Origin: Bacteroidota bacterium
GTDB taxonomy: Bacteria > Bacteroidota > Bacteroidia > B-17B0 > Aurantibacillaceae
NCBI GenBank assembly: GCA_030684395.1
Contig: JAUXTT010000017.1
Coordinates: forward strand, 434,001 to 498,000
Direction of reading: 5' to 3'
DNA length: 64,000 nucleotides
The position numbers were made by a program, and so were the translations under genes. Under the pieces are notes generated by a model, which was not told the DNA's origin, did no database searches, and worked only from the letters and a program-made list of their open reading frames with translations. Shown one piece after another: positions 52,617 through 61,287 of the stretch (positions are counted from its first letter, which is position 1; each line of letters opens with the position of its first letter).

Positions 52617-52732
52617 CAAAAACCATATAAGGCATGTAAGAGCATATAAGAATAACCAAAATCAAAAAGTAACTAATTAATATATACAAACAATACCTTA
52701 TATGGCCTTAAATGCCTTATATGGTTCAAAAA
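52617..52732. repeat. Intergenic palindrome, CATATAAG type
   Basis: The left arm has AACCATATAAGGCATGTAAG then AGCATATAAGAAT; the right arm (52694-52732) has CCTTATATGGCCTTAAATGC then CTTATATGGTT. The spacer is AT-rich. With the arm at 52152 it gives the GxxExxY unit terminal inverted repeats. Confidence 0.85.
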
Positions 52733-52742
52733 TCACCAAATT

Positions 52743-54251
52743 ATGAAAATTAACCCCTTAATGTTGATCGACTTTTATAAAGCAGATCACCGCAGACAGT
52801 ATCCAGAAGGAACTGAAATGGTTTACTCCAACTTCACTCCTCGTAAATTCCGCCAGGAAGGACAGGCAGAGCTTGTATTCTTTGGCTTGCAATATCTAGT
52901 AAAAGAATATTTGATCAAACAATGGAACGAAGGCTTTTTTAATGTTCCTAAAGAAAAAGTAATTGCCGATTACAAACGCAGAATGGATAATGCCTTGGGT
53001 AAAGACAGTATTCCTGTTGAGCATATTGCAGAACTACATGATCTTGGATATTTACCATTGATCGTAAAAGGTTTACCTGAAGGAAGCATCGTAACGCCAA
53101 GAGTTCCGGTAGTAACTGTTTATAATACACAGCCTAAGTTTTTCTGGTTAACGAATTACTTAGAATCTTTGATGTCAGCTATTTTGTGGAAGCCAAGTAC
53201 CAGCGCAACTACTGCCTACTTGTACAGGAAAACATTTGATGAATACGCAAGAACTACTGTAAGCGATAATAATATTGATTTTGTTTACTGGCAGGGACAT
53301 GATTTCAGTTTCCGTGGTATGAGCGGAATTGAAGATGCATGTATGAGCGCAGCCGGACATTTATTATCTTTTCATGGAACAGATACCGTTCCGGCTCTTG
53401 ACTTCCACGAACTATACTACAATGCAAATTCAGATAAAGAAATGATCGGTGGAAGTGTTCCGGCAACTGAGCACTCGGTAATGTGTATGGGAACAAAAGA
53501 TAATGAGATCGCAACTTTTGAAAGACTGATCGAAGAATTATATCCGAATGGAATTGTATCTATTGTTTCTGATACCTGGGATTTCTGGAAAGTGATCACT
53601 GAATTTTTACCACAACTAAAAACAAAGATCTTAGCCCGTAATGGTAAAGTAGTGATTCGTCCTGACAGCGGAGATCCCGTAAAAATAATTATTGGTGATA
53701 AAGACGCTGCACCCGGAAGCCCTGAATTTAAAGGTGCAATTGAGTGTATGTGGGAAACCTTTGGCGGAACAATAACCGATAAAGGATATAAATTACTGGA
53801 TTCGCACATTGGTTTGATCTACGGAGACAGCATCACATTGGTTCGTCAAAAAGCAATCTTAGAAGGATTAAAAGAAAAGGGTTTTGCTTCGTTCAATGTA
53901 GTATTGGGAATTGGTTCTTACACTTATGAATACGTAACACGTGATACTTATGGTTTCGCAATGAAAGCAACTTATGGTGAAGTGAACGGAGAAGCAAGAA
54001 ACATTTTCAAAGATCCTAAAACAGATGACGGGACAAAACGTTCTGCCAAAGGTTTGATGCAGGTTACGGAGAAAGACGGAGTATTAGTTATGAAAGACCA
54101 ATGTACCTGGGAAGAAGAAAAAATCGGATTGCTACAAACTGTTTTTGAGAACGGAAAAATTGTGAAAGAGCAATCGTTGAGTGAGATCCGTGCGCAAATA
54201 AACAAACATCTGATGAAACATGTGGAGAGTGTTTTAGCTGCTGTGAAATAG
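52743..54251 (+). CDS. nadV: Nicotinamide phosphoribosyltransferase
   Basis: 502 aa, typical of NAMPT/NadV. It converts nicotinamide and PRPP to NMN. Recognised segments are IDFYKADHRRQYPEGTEMVYSNFTPR, HDFSFRGMSGIEDACMSAAGHL, GGSVPATEHSVMC, SIVSDTWDFWKVI, IRPDSGDP and GIGSYTYEYVTRDTYGFAMKAT. The active-site His sits in the GSVPATEHSV region. It is the downstream gene of the NrtR operon, separated from prs by the GxxExxY unit. Confidence 0.95.
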   Translation: MKINPLMLIDFYKADHRRQYPEGTEMVYSNFTPRKFRQEGQAELVFFGLQYLVKEYLIKQWNEGFFNVPKEKVIADYKRRMDNALGKDSIPVEHIAELHDLGYLPLIVKGLPEGSIVTPRVPVVTVYNTQPKFFWLTNYLESLMSAILWKPSTSATTAYLYRKTFDEYARTTVSDNNIDFVYWQGHDFSFRGMSGIEDACMSAAGHLLSFHGTDTVPALDFHELYYNANSDKEMIGGSVPATEHSVMCMGTKDNEIATFERLIEELYPNGIVSIVSDTWDFWKVITEFLPQLKTKILARNGKVVIRPDSGDPVKIIIGDKDAAPGSPEFKGAIECMWETFGGTITDKGYKLLDSHIGLIYGDSITLVRQKAILEGLKEKGFASFNVVLGIGSYTYEYVTRDTYGFAMKATYGEVNGEARNIFKDPKTDDGTKRSAKGLMQVTEKDGVLVMKDQCTWEEEKIGLLQTVFENGKIVKEQSLSEIRAQINKHLMKHVESVLAAVK

Positions 54252-54338
54252 AACACGGATGACGCGGATTGTTATGATTTCAACTGATGCAAAATAAAAA
54301 TCATAATTAATCTGCTCAATCCGCGTCATCAGCGTGCC
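54250..54338. repeat. Intergenic palindrome, CACGGATGACGCGGAT type
   Basis: GAACACGGATGACGCGGATT (left, 54251) pairs with CAATCCGCGTCATCAGCGTG (right, 54317-54336), and inner TTATGATTT pairs with AATCATAA. It lies inside the NAD operon, between nadV and the SPFH gene, starting at the nadV stop codon. Confidence 0.75.
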
Positions 54339-54371
54339 ATTATCGGAATTAACAATTAAAAACTAAAAGCC

Positions 54372-55376
54372 ATGTTCGGAATAAGCTATATCAAATTCGA
54401 TTCGATGACTTATGTCATCCACTTTAAAAACGGCGCTATTAATAAAGAAGGAAGAGGGCTCTCTTTCTTTTACTTCGCCCCTAGTAGCTCTATTGCTGCC
54501 ATTCCAATGGGAAGTAATGACTTGCCTTTCATTTTTAATGAAACTACCAACGACTATCAGAGCATCACCATCCAGGGACAGATCGCTTACAAAGTGGCTA
54601 ACCCTAAACAGCTGGCAGAATCATTGGATTTTACCATCAACGAAAAAGGTGCTTATAAAAAGAATGACATCGAAAAGTTGAATCAGCGGATCATAAACGA
54701 AACACAAACTTCTACTTCATCTTTCATTCACAAATTAAACCTAAAAGAATCCATTCGTTCTGCAAAGACAATTGAAGAAAAAATTACCGAAGGATTAAAA
54801 GCGTCTGCTGCTATTTCAATTTTAGGAATTGAGATCGTGAGCATTAGTGTCTTGGCAATAAAAGCAACTCCGGAAATGGCTCGCGCACTGGAAACAGAAA
54901 CACGTGAGAAACTACAACAGGAAGCGGATCATGCTATTTACGAACGTAGGAACTTTGCAGTAGAGCAGGAACGTATTATTAAAGAAACCGAATTAAACAC
55001 AGAGATCGCTGTTGAGGAAAAAAGAAAACAAATAGATGAGAAAAAAATGCAAACCGATATTCAGAAATCGGATAACGAAAGAAAATTACGCGAAATGAAA
55101 ATTGCTGCTGATATTTCTGTAGAAACACAACGTAAATCGTTGATAGAACAGAAAACAAATAACGACAGAAAAGAAGCTGAAACAAAAGGTTTCATTTTAG
55201 AAACAACTTTAAAACCATACAAAGACATGGATTGGAAAACACTTTCTGCTCTTAGTGGTTCTGGAGATGCCAAAACAAACATTGCACTTGCTTTCCGTGA
55301 ACTAGCGGAGAATGCAGGTAAGATCAATACTTTAAATATCAGCCCTGATCTGCTGGAAAACCTCCTTTCAAAATAA
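54372..55376 (+). CDS. SPFH/band 7 domain protein without a membrane anchor
   Basis: 334 aa. A band 7 fold (about 30-180: QSITIQGQIAYKVANPKQLAES, LGIEIVSISVLAIKATPEMARAL) is followed by a long charged coiled coil (190-285) and a short C-terminal domain. The hydrophobic N-terminal segment typical of flotillin or prohibitin relatives is missing, so it is probably soluble or peripheral. SPFH proteins scaffold oligomers. The gene lies between nadV and a NAD-kinase-like gene, 5 bases from the latter; the pairing suggests a complex, but that is inference. Confidence 0.85.
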   Translation: MFGISYIKFDSMTYVIHFKNGAINKEGRGLSFFYFAPSSSIAAIPMGSNDLPFIFNETTNDYQSITIQGQIAYKVANPKQLAESLDFTINEKGAYKKNDIEKLNQRIINETQTSTSSFIHKLNLKESIRSAKTIEEKITEGLKASAAISILGIEIVSISVLAIKATPEMARALETETREKLQQEADHAIYERRNFAVEQERIIKETELNTEIAVEEKRKQIDEKKMQTDIQKSDNERKLREMKIAADISVETQRKSLIEQKTNNDRKEAETKGFILETTLKPYKDMDWKTLSALSGSGDAKTNIALAFRELAENAGKINTLNISPDLLENLLSK

Positions 55377-55381
55377 GAACA

Positions 55382-56305
55382 ATGAATTTTGAATATGCCA
55401 TAATTGTAAAAGGCAAAACCCGCCTCGAGACTTTGATCGAAAGATTCAACACAAAGTCACAGGCGCAGTTTTATATTGAGCGTTCCGGAGGCAACTGGAC
55501 CGAATACGAAAAAGAACACGATACTTTTCATGCTTCTTTGTATTCGGTACAACAGCAACTATCTCCGATCATCAAAAACAAAATTGTAGAAAGAAGTTTT
55601 TTACCTTCCTTTATTTTCAGTGAAAAGAATATGATTGTTGTTGTTGGGCAAGATGGTTTGGTTGCCAACACAGCTAAGTATGTGAATGGCTTGCCAATCA
55701 TTGCAGTAAATTCTGACGTACATAGATACGATGGTGTTTTACTTCCGTTCAACACAGATAATTTTGCTCCTGTTGTTTCTCATGTAATGAAGAATGATTT
55801 TTCTTTTAAAGACACAACGCTTGCTGAAGCAAAATTAAATGATGGACAAAGGCTCTTAGCATTCAACGATCTGTTTATCGGAGCAGCATCTCACGTTTCT
55901 GCGCGTTATAAAATTTCGCATGCTTCCTTAACAGAAGAGCATTCTTCTTCCGGAATACTTGTTTCTACAAAATCAGGGTCCTCAGGCTGGATGAGTTCAG
56001 TATTTAACATGACCAACGGAATAATGCGCGCAAGTGGAACTTTAGGTAGCTCCGATTGCTTCTGCCAATTGAGCGATCACGACCTGATGTTTGCCGTAAG
56101 AGAACCTTTTAAAAGTAAACGCACACAAATCGAAATTGTGAATGGATATGTAAATGCAAGTTCACCACTCGTAATTGAATCATTCATGCCATCAAACGGA
56201 ATTATTTTTTCAGACGGAGTAGAAAGTGATTTTATGCAATTTAATTCGGGGGCAATTGCGACTATTGGAATAGCGAAAGAAAAGGCGAGATTGGTTGCAA
56301 ATTAG
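55382..56305 (+). CDS. NAD-kinase-like protein
   Basis: 307 aa. The order of elements follows the NAD/diacylglycerol kinase fold: VVVGQDGLVANTAKYV in place of the GGDGTxL motif, FNDLFIGAASHVSARYKI in place of NE, and GILVSTKSGSSGWMSSVF in place of the substrate-binding GSTAY loop. The catalytic Asp of GxDG is kept. The altered loops could mean a different substrate or a regulatory nucleotide-binding role. It is the last gene of the NAD cluster. Confidence 0.8.
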   Translation: MNFEYAIIVKGKTRLETLIERFNTKSQAQFYIERSGGNWTEYEKEHDTFHASLYSVQQQLSPIIKNKIVERSFLPSFIFSEKNMIVVVGQDGLVANTAKYVNGLPIIAVNSDVHRYDGVLLPFNTDNFAPVVSHVMKNDFSFKDTTLAEAKLNDGQRLLAFNDLFIGAASHVSARYKISHASLTEEHSSSGILVSTKSGSSGWMSSVFNMTNGIMRASGTLGSSDCFCQLSDHDLMFAVREPFKSKRTQIEIVNGYVNASSPLVIESFMPSNGIIFSDGVESDFMQFNSGAIATIGIAKEKARLVAN

Positions 56306-56312
56306 TTCCCTT

Positions 56313-56403
56313 TTCAACACAGAGAACACTAAGCTAACAGAGTTCCACAAAGAAAGATTAAAACTCTGTGTAACTCTTAAAACTCTGCGCCCTCTGTGTT
56401 TAA
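56313..56403. repeat. Intergenic palindrome, CACAGAG type
   Basis: The left arm has CAACACAGAGAACACTAAGC then AACAGAGTTCCACAAAG; the right arm (56358-56403) has AACTCTGTGTAACTCTTAAA then ACTCTGCGCCCTCTGTGTTT. There is almost no spacer. It separates converging genes. Confidence 0.8.
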
Positions 56404-56404
56404 A

Positions 56405-58687
56405 TTAATTGTACTCTTCCACAAACTTCTCCTGAGCATCCGACTCAACAGCTCTCGAGGAACGCACTTCTCTGATCTTATTAATTGCTTCCTTTGAACT
56501 CAAGTGTAAGTATTCTTTTAAGTAACAAGCAGCAACTGTTCCCGTTCTTCCCAACCCACCAACACAATGAATCAACACTTTTTCTTTCTCCTTTTGGTGG
56601 ATCCAGGCTGTAACGGTTTTCATTTCTTCTTTGGTAGGAATTCCCTGATCAACAATGTTTAGATGTTTGGCTTCGATTCCATTTGCTTTGTAGGAAGCAA
56701 GCAGATCACCTACTCCGTATTTTTCAAACTCTTCGGTAGCGATCAAACAAACCACGTTATTAATTCCTTCTTCCTTTATTTTATCTATATCCACTTGCAG
56801 GTTTCTTCCTCTGTCTTTACGCCCGGGCAGAATAGTCATTCCGATAGATGCCTCAATTCCTTTTATAAAATCTATTCTTAGTGAATTGGAAGAATCAATG
56901 TAATTTTTGATCTTCTCTGCCAGCACTCCTGAGGCATACAAGGCAAGTTTTTTCTGCCAGTCATTACACTCGTCAAATGAAAGTGTGTGAACGGAATATC
57001 TCAACAGACCAACAAACAATTGTTGTGGTGAGCGATCTGTATGAATTAGATCTGGATAATAAGAGCGGAGTTGCTTTACAAAAGCATATGCCTTATTAAA
57101 TTGTTGATGTTTGAATTTCTTTGGAGGCAACACTTCCCACAAATCATCTACATTTAAAACGGCATCAATAAATTCGCAGGCTTCGTTAAACTCTTCTTTA
57201 TTATTGATCTTCGTAAAGATATACGTAAGATCGTTTTCGAATTTGATCAGATCTTTTATTACATGTCCACGATGTGTGTGGAAAAAATCTATCAACCAAA
57301 CATTATCCTGCGCATCAATAATTACGTTAGCACCATTCAGATCACCATGCAAATACGCCATGTAATGAGAATGGGTGTTTCTGTTTGAAAAACGTTTTAA
57401 GTCTTCAGCATAAAACTTAGTCAGATTATAACAAGTCTTTCCTTCTACTTCCATTGTATTGGAAGCAGCATCAATATTACCGATCAGAGCCGCAGTTCTT
57501 TTTTGTACTGAACCTAAGTACTTATCTGAAAAATCATAATACTTTATCAGATCAAGCTTTTCGAGTGTTGCTGCTTTGTAAAATCTTCCCAATTGTTTTT
57601 TGAATACTACATCTAAAAACGAAAACAGTTTTTGTTCATTCTCTTCCTTTGCATAATAGTTCTGAAACGTAGTAACCTTTTCATCAAACATGGAAGCATA
57701 ACGATACTTGATCCCTGCCCTGTTCTCACTTTCTGCATAATCAACAACACTTGGCGCATTATTACCTAAAATATCACGGATCTTTTCGAACGATTCTCTT
57801 TCTTTTGCAATTGGATTCCTGGCCCCTATCTTCACAACTGTTGCTACTTCCTCGTGTCCGTGAATATCTGTTGATTTCGCCTTCATCACCACATTTCCGG
57901 AAAAACCTCCATCCAATACTTTAAAGTCTCCGGTTTTAGAATTACGGAATAAATAGTTCAACAAGTCCTTATCTTCCTCGATCATATTATAAGCAGTATC
58001 GAAAGTGTATTGCAAACCATAATCATTCTTTGATTTAGCAACACTCAATTCATTCTTCTCTTCCGTGAGGTAATTTGCAAACTCGGTTGCTGATGAAAAC
58101 AGTTGCACTCCTAATACCTTCTTTAATTGTTCCAAAGAAACATAATGCATGTGCGTAGAAGAGCTTGCTGTTAAAGCACTACAGATGGCTAATTCAAAAT
58201 TTGGATAACGTGTCGCTAATTCGTACGCAAGAAAAGAGATCTTTGCTTCTGTCCAAACACCAATTAAACCCACTTTAATTTTTTCTCCTTTAAAAGCATT
58301 AAGTGTTTTCTCTAATTCCGTATCCACAAAATCATTGAGACCTGATGCGTTTATCACAACATCCTTGTTTTGTTTTCTTACTGACTCAAAAACAAAAGCA
58401 GCGCCTTCCGTATCCTGAATACAATGCAAACCGAATTGTTCTAAATGCGCTTTTTGAGTTGGATCACTTGCATCGTGCCAATCGCGGATATTTATCAAAG
58501 TTACAACTTCACTTTCAAAAGCCCAGTTCATTAATTGCATCAATATTCCTTCCTGTGGATGTTCTCCCATCAAACGTCTGGATTCCGCGTGTCCAATATG
58601 CAATGCATTGGGAAGTTTATCATGCATCCCGATAGGTTGAACAAAATCATTTTGCAAACACTGTGTGATGAGAATAGCTTTTGACAT
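56405..58687 (-). CDS. Three-domain fusion: isochorismatase-like - phosphotransferase/kinase - dual-specificity phosphatase
   Basis: 760 aa. Residues 1-205: cysteine-hydrolase (isochorismatase/nicotinamidase) fold with LQNDF, but the first catalytic Asp is Cys10 and the nucleophile Cys position in GVWTEAKI is Lys149, so it should not hydrolyse. Residues about 245-560: a protein-kinase/APH-like domain with Lys286 (VVKIG), catalytic HGDLNGAN (447-454) and IDF (Asp467), apparently competent. Residues about 610-760: a CDKN3-like dual-specificity phosphatase with Cys708 in HCVGGLGRTGT, apparently competent. No signal peptide. It faces the NAD salvage operon. I know no characterised protein with this architecture. 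Confidence 0.85.
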   Translation of the reverse strand: MSKAILITQCLQNDFVQPIGMHDKLPNALHIGHAESRRLMGEHPQEGILMQLMNWAFESEVVTLINIRDWHDASDPTQKAHLEQFGLHCIQDTEGAAFVFESVRKQNKDVVINASGLNDFVDTELEKTLNAFKGEKIKVGLIGVWTEAKISFLAYELATRYPNFELAICSALTASSSTHMHYVSLEQLKKVLGVQLFSSATEFANYLTEEKNELSVAKSKNDYGLQYTFDTAYNMIEEDKDLLNYLFRNSKTGDFKVLDGGFSGNVVMKAKSTDIHGHEEVATVVKIGARNPIAKERESFEKIRDILGNNAPSVVDYAESENRAGIKYRYASMFDEKVTTFQNYYAKEENEQKLFSFLDVVFKKQLGRFYKAATLEKLDLIKYYDFSDKYLGSVQKRTAALIGNIDAASNTMEVEGKTCYNLTKFYAEDLKRFSNRNTHSHYMAYLHGDLNGANVIIDAQDNVWLIDFFHTHRGHVIKDLIKFENDLTYIFTKINNKEEFNEACEFIDAVLNVDDLWEVLPPKKFKHQQFNKAYAFVKQLRSYYPDLIHTDRSPQQLFVGLLRYSVHTLSFDECNDWQKKLALYASGVLAEKIKNYIDSSNSLRIDFIKGIEASIGMTILPGRKDRGRNLQVDIDKIKEEGINNVVCLIATEEFEKYGVGDLLASYKANGIEAKHLNIVDQGIPTKEEMKTVTAWIHQKEKEKVLIHCVGGLGRTGTVAACYLKEYLHLSSKEAINKIREVRSSRAVESDAQEKFVEEYN

Positions 58688-58715
58688 AGAGAGTATTTTG
58701 TGACTAATTTAAGAA

Positions 58716-58806
58716 TTAACCACAAAGGGCGCAAAGGTTTTTCACAAAGAGCGCAAAGTTTAATTTTAATGACCTTTGTGGCTTCTTTGTGCCCTTTGTG
58801 GTTAAA
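58716..58806. repeat. Intergenic palindrome, CACAAAG type
   Basis: The left arm has TTAACCACAAAGGGCGCAAA then TTTTTCACAAAGAGCGCAAAG; the right arm (58767-58806) has CCTTTGTGGCTTCTTTGTGC then CCTTTGTGGTTAA. The spacer is 4-5 bases. It lies between pbpC and the fusion gene. Confidence 0.85.
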
Positions 58807-58810
58807 ATAT

Positions 58811-61207
58811 TTAGTTTACTTTCCCGATCGCTTCAAACTTAAGCGACATACTGATCCCGTTCTCATCGATCAACAACAACTTGTGTTTTCCTATCGAAGG
58901 ATTTAGCGCTAGTTGATGGATCTCTTTTGTTTCACCAATGAACTGATCATCTAAATGCCAGTAAATTTTTGTGTTGATGTTACGGTGTGTTGCTTCAAAA
59001 ATTGTTTTCCCAACGTTTCCATCTATTTCAATAGGAACATAAATTTTACTATTGGGCTTTGGATACATTACTACCATTGGTCTGTCTGATACTTTTGCCA
59101 AACATTCCGGTTTAAAATCAGGCAACTCTTTGTAATTGGGATGATTGAACTTATAATACTTCTCTACCAAAGGTGGCAGAACAAACCAGGTTACGTGCTT
59201 CATGTTATTTACACTTTCACATTCACTATCTACTCTGTGTTTTTTGTCTTTTGACAGATGAATGGTTTGATGATAAGGACAAGCAGTAGTATTTAAACAC
59301 GTAGAAGGCATCCAAACATTTTCTGTCTTTTCACATAATAAGGAAGCGCGATGTCCGCTCTCCGCACAAATGGTTACTTTACTCATTTCCTTTCCCGGTT
59401 TCTGAAACCATGAACTTGATTTCGGCAATTGCGCAAACACATCAAACAATAAAGGTGCTGCCGCTTTAATGCCTGTTAATCCCGGACGACCTTCCCCATC
59501 TGCATTTCCAACCCATACAGAAACAACATAATCCGGCGTAATTCCAATTGCCCAGGCATCTCTGAAACCAAAACTGGTTCCTGTTTTCCATGCAATTTTT
59601 TGTGCCGATGCAAATGCGCGCCAGTTTCCATCTTCATCCGGACGGTTTACTTCCACCATTGCTTCAAAGGTACTGTAAATACATGCCCGATTAGTTAATG
59701 CGTGTTGTGATTCCGGACACTGAGCCCGTCGAAATGTTGCTTTTTCCTTTGCCCTCTTTCTCCCTTCAAAGAAAACAACTGGTTTTGTTTTTTCATACTT
59801 AAGCTCTTGCGCCATGTGTGTGTACATGTTATTCAGATCCCACAGTTTTGCTTCTGCCCCGCCCAGGATCAAAGAAAGCCCATAATGTTTTGCAGGTTTG
59901 TTGAGTGTAGTAATACCAAGTTTTTTAAGGTCTCCGTGAAATTTTTCTAAACCATACTCATTCAGCATCCTTACCATCGGTATGTTTAAACTTCTTGCTA
60001 GGGCTTTACTTGCAGGAACAGTGCCGTCATATTGCATGGTAAAGTTCTTTGGAGAAAAACTTCCGAATTGAGTTGGGACATCAGGGATCAACATGTTGGG
60101 TGTAATCAATCCGTCTTCCATACACTTGGCATAAAGAACAGGTTTCAAAATACTTCCTGTGCTTCTTGGAGCGTTAATACAATCAACAGCGCAACCATGA
60201 TCTTCATCAATTGCTTTTGTATTCCCTACATAAGCCAAAACCTTTCCCGATTTTACAGATGTAATTACAATTGCTCCATTATATACTTTATTCTCTTTCA
60301 AAAAATCATTGTGAGCTTGCAATAATTGATTTGCTTTTTCCTGTAAATTATAATCAATCGTGCTTTTTATGGTTTTGCCTTTTTGTCCTTCTTTAATCAA
60401 ACGGGCTAATAGATGCGGCGCTAGTTGAGGCAGTGGCAAAGGTTTAGCAGGTAAAGGTTCGGTAATTGCCAATTGATAAGTAGTTTCATCAATCGTTTTT
60501 ATATCATATAATCTTTTGAGCAATCGGTTTCTTTTATCCAAAAGGCGTTGATGATTTTTTCCCGGGTAGATCAATCCGGGTGCGTTAGGCAATACAGCAA
60601 GAGTCGCGCTTTCCGCCCAACTCAGTTTATCTGAACTTCTTCCAAAGTATCTCCAGGAAGCAGCTTCCAGTCCAACCACATTGTTTCCGAAAGGAGCGTG
60701 TGCGGCATAGTAACTCAGGATCTCTTTTTTGTCGTAACGGATCTCTGCTCTTGTCGCAAGGATCATTTCCAAAATCTTTTCAGATAAAGTGCGTGGAGGG
60801 TTCTTACGCATGATTCGTGTTAACTGCATGGTCAACGTGCTTCCACCACTAACTACTTTTTTATTCTTCACATTCTGAACCAAAGCTCTTCCAATTCCTT
60901 TAGGACTTACACCGAAATGCGAATAATAGTCGCGGTCTTCAAACTGGATCAAACACTTCTCGAATTTTTCAGGAACCTGATCTCCGGCGCTAAACCTCCA
61001 TTGCCCGTCATCTGCAATTTTTGCTCCTAAGAGTTTCCCGTCTTTATCCAATAATACGGTAGAGGTGCTATCGTTAAAAAGCTGATCGGGCAGACAGTTG
61101 ACGTACCAAATGGAAAAACAAACCAAAGCAACGAGGCTGAGCCTTTTCGACCATTTTTTAATAGTCAGTTTGTGTTTTTTATAGTATTGTAAAGCTTTTC
61201 TGAACAT
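58811..61207 (-). CDS. pbpC: Penicillin-binding protein 1C
   Basis: 798 aa. N-terminal membrane anchor (LSLVALVCFSIWYVNCL), glycosyltransferase domain (EDRDYYSHFGVSPKGIGRA, GGSTLTMQLTR), transpeptidase domain (STGSILKP with the nucleophile Ser, KTGTSFGFRDAW), and the C-terminal BiPBP_C domain (VVMYPKPNSKIYVPIEI). It polymerises and cross-links peptidoglycan. Proteins of this type often pair with a YfhM-like alpha-2-macroglobulin; the gene at the window start is such a protein but lies 58 kb away. TFRRAQCPES in the linker at about residue 490-500 is encoded by a repeat-like sequence (59711-59736). Confidence 0.93.
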   Translation of the reverse strand: MFRKALQYYKKHKLTIKKWSKRLSLVALVCFSIWYVNCLPDQLFNDSTSTVLLDKDGKLLGAKIADDGQWRFSAGDQVPEKFEKCLIQFEDRDYYSHFGVSPKGIGRALVQNVKNKKVVSGGSTLTMQLTRIMRKNPPRTLSEKILEMILATRAEIRYDKKEILSYYAAHAPFGNNVVGLEAASWRYFGRSSDKLSWAESATLAVLPNAPGLIYPGKNHQRLLDKRNRLLKRLYDIKTIDETTYQLAITEPLPAKPLPLPQLAPHLLARLIKEGQKGKTIKSTIDYNLQEKANQLLQAHNDFLKENKVYNGAIVITSVKSGKVLAYVGNTKAIDEDHGCAVDCINAPRSTGSILKPVLYAKCMEDGLITPNMLIPDVPTQFGSFSPKNFTMQYDGTVPASKALARSLNIPMVRMLNEYGLEKFHGDLKKLGITTLNKPAKHYGLSLILGGAEAKLWDLNNMYTHMAQELKYEKTKPVVFFEGRKRAKEKATFRRAQCPESQHALTNRACIYSTFEAMVEVNRPDEDGNWRAFASAQKIAWKTGTSFGFRDAWAIGITPDYVVSVWVGNADGEGRPGLTGIKAAAPLLFDVFAQLPKSSSWFQKPGKEMSKVTICAESGHRASLLCEKTENVWMPSTCLNTTACPYHQTIHLSKDKKHRVDSECESVNNMKHVTWFVLPPLVEKYYKFNHPNYKELPDFKPECLAKVSDRPMVVMYPKPNSKIYVPIEIDGNVGKTIFEATHRNINTKIYWHLDDQFIGETKEIHQLALNPSIGKHKLLLIDENGISMSLKFEAIGKVN
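59711..59736. repeat. Possible dispersed repeat inside pbpC
   Basis: On the coding strand the segment reads CATTTCGACGGGCTCAGTGT then CCGGAA. The TTCGACnnGCTCAG core is one I recall as a frequent dispersed repeat in environmental bacteria. Only one copy is in this window, so repeat status rests on memory. It is in frame, in a poorly conserved linker. Confidence 0.4.
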
Positions 61208-61287
61208 CCTGAAACAAATGTCCGGGTATTTCCCAAGGTATTTTGGCTCTTTTATTATTTGCGGGTAAATACATGGAAAGTGTTTTT

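Noticed and set aside
52152-52732. CRISPR-like array from repeated CATATAAG words
   Set aside because: Words are short, spacing is about 10 bases, arms are inverted rather than direct, and there are no spacers of uniform length or cas genes.
56405-58687. Three-domain fusion as an assembly artefact
   Set aside because: The frame is continuous over 2.3 kb, linkers are protein-like and composition is even across the joints.
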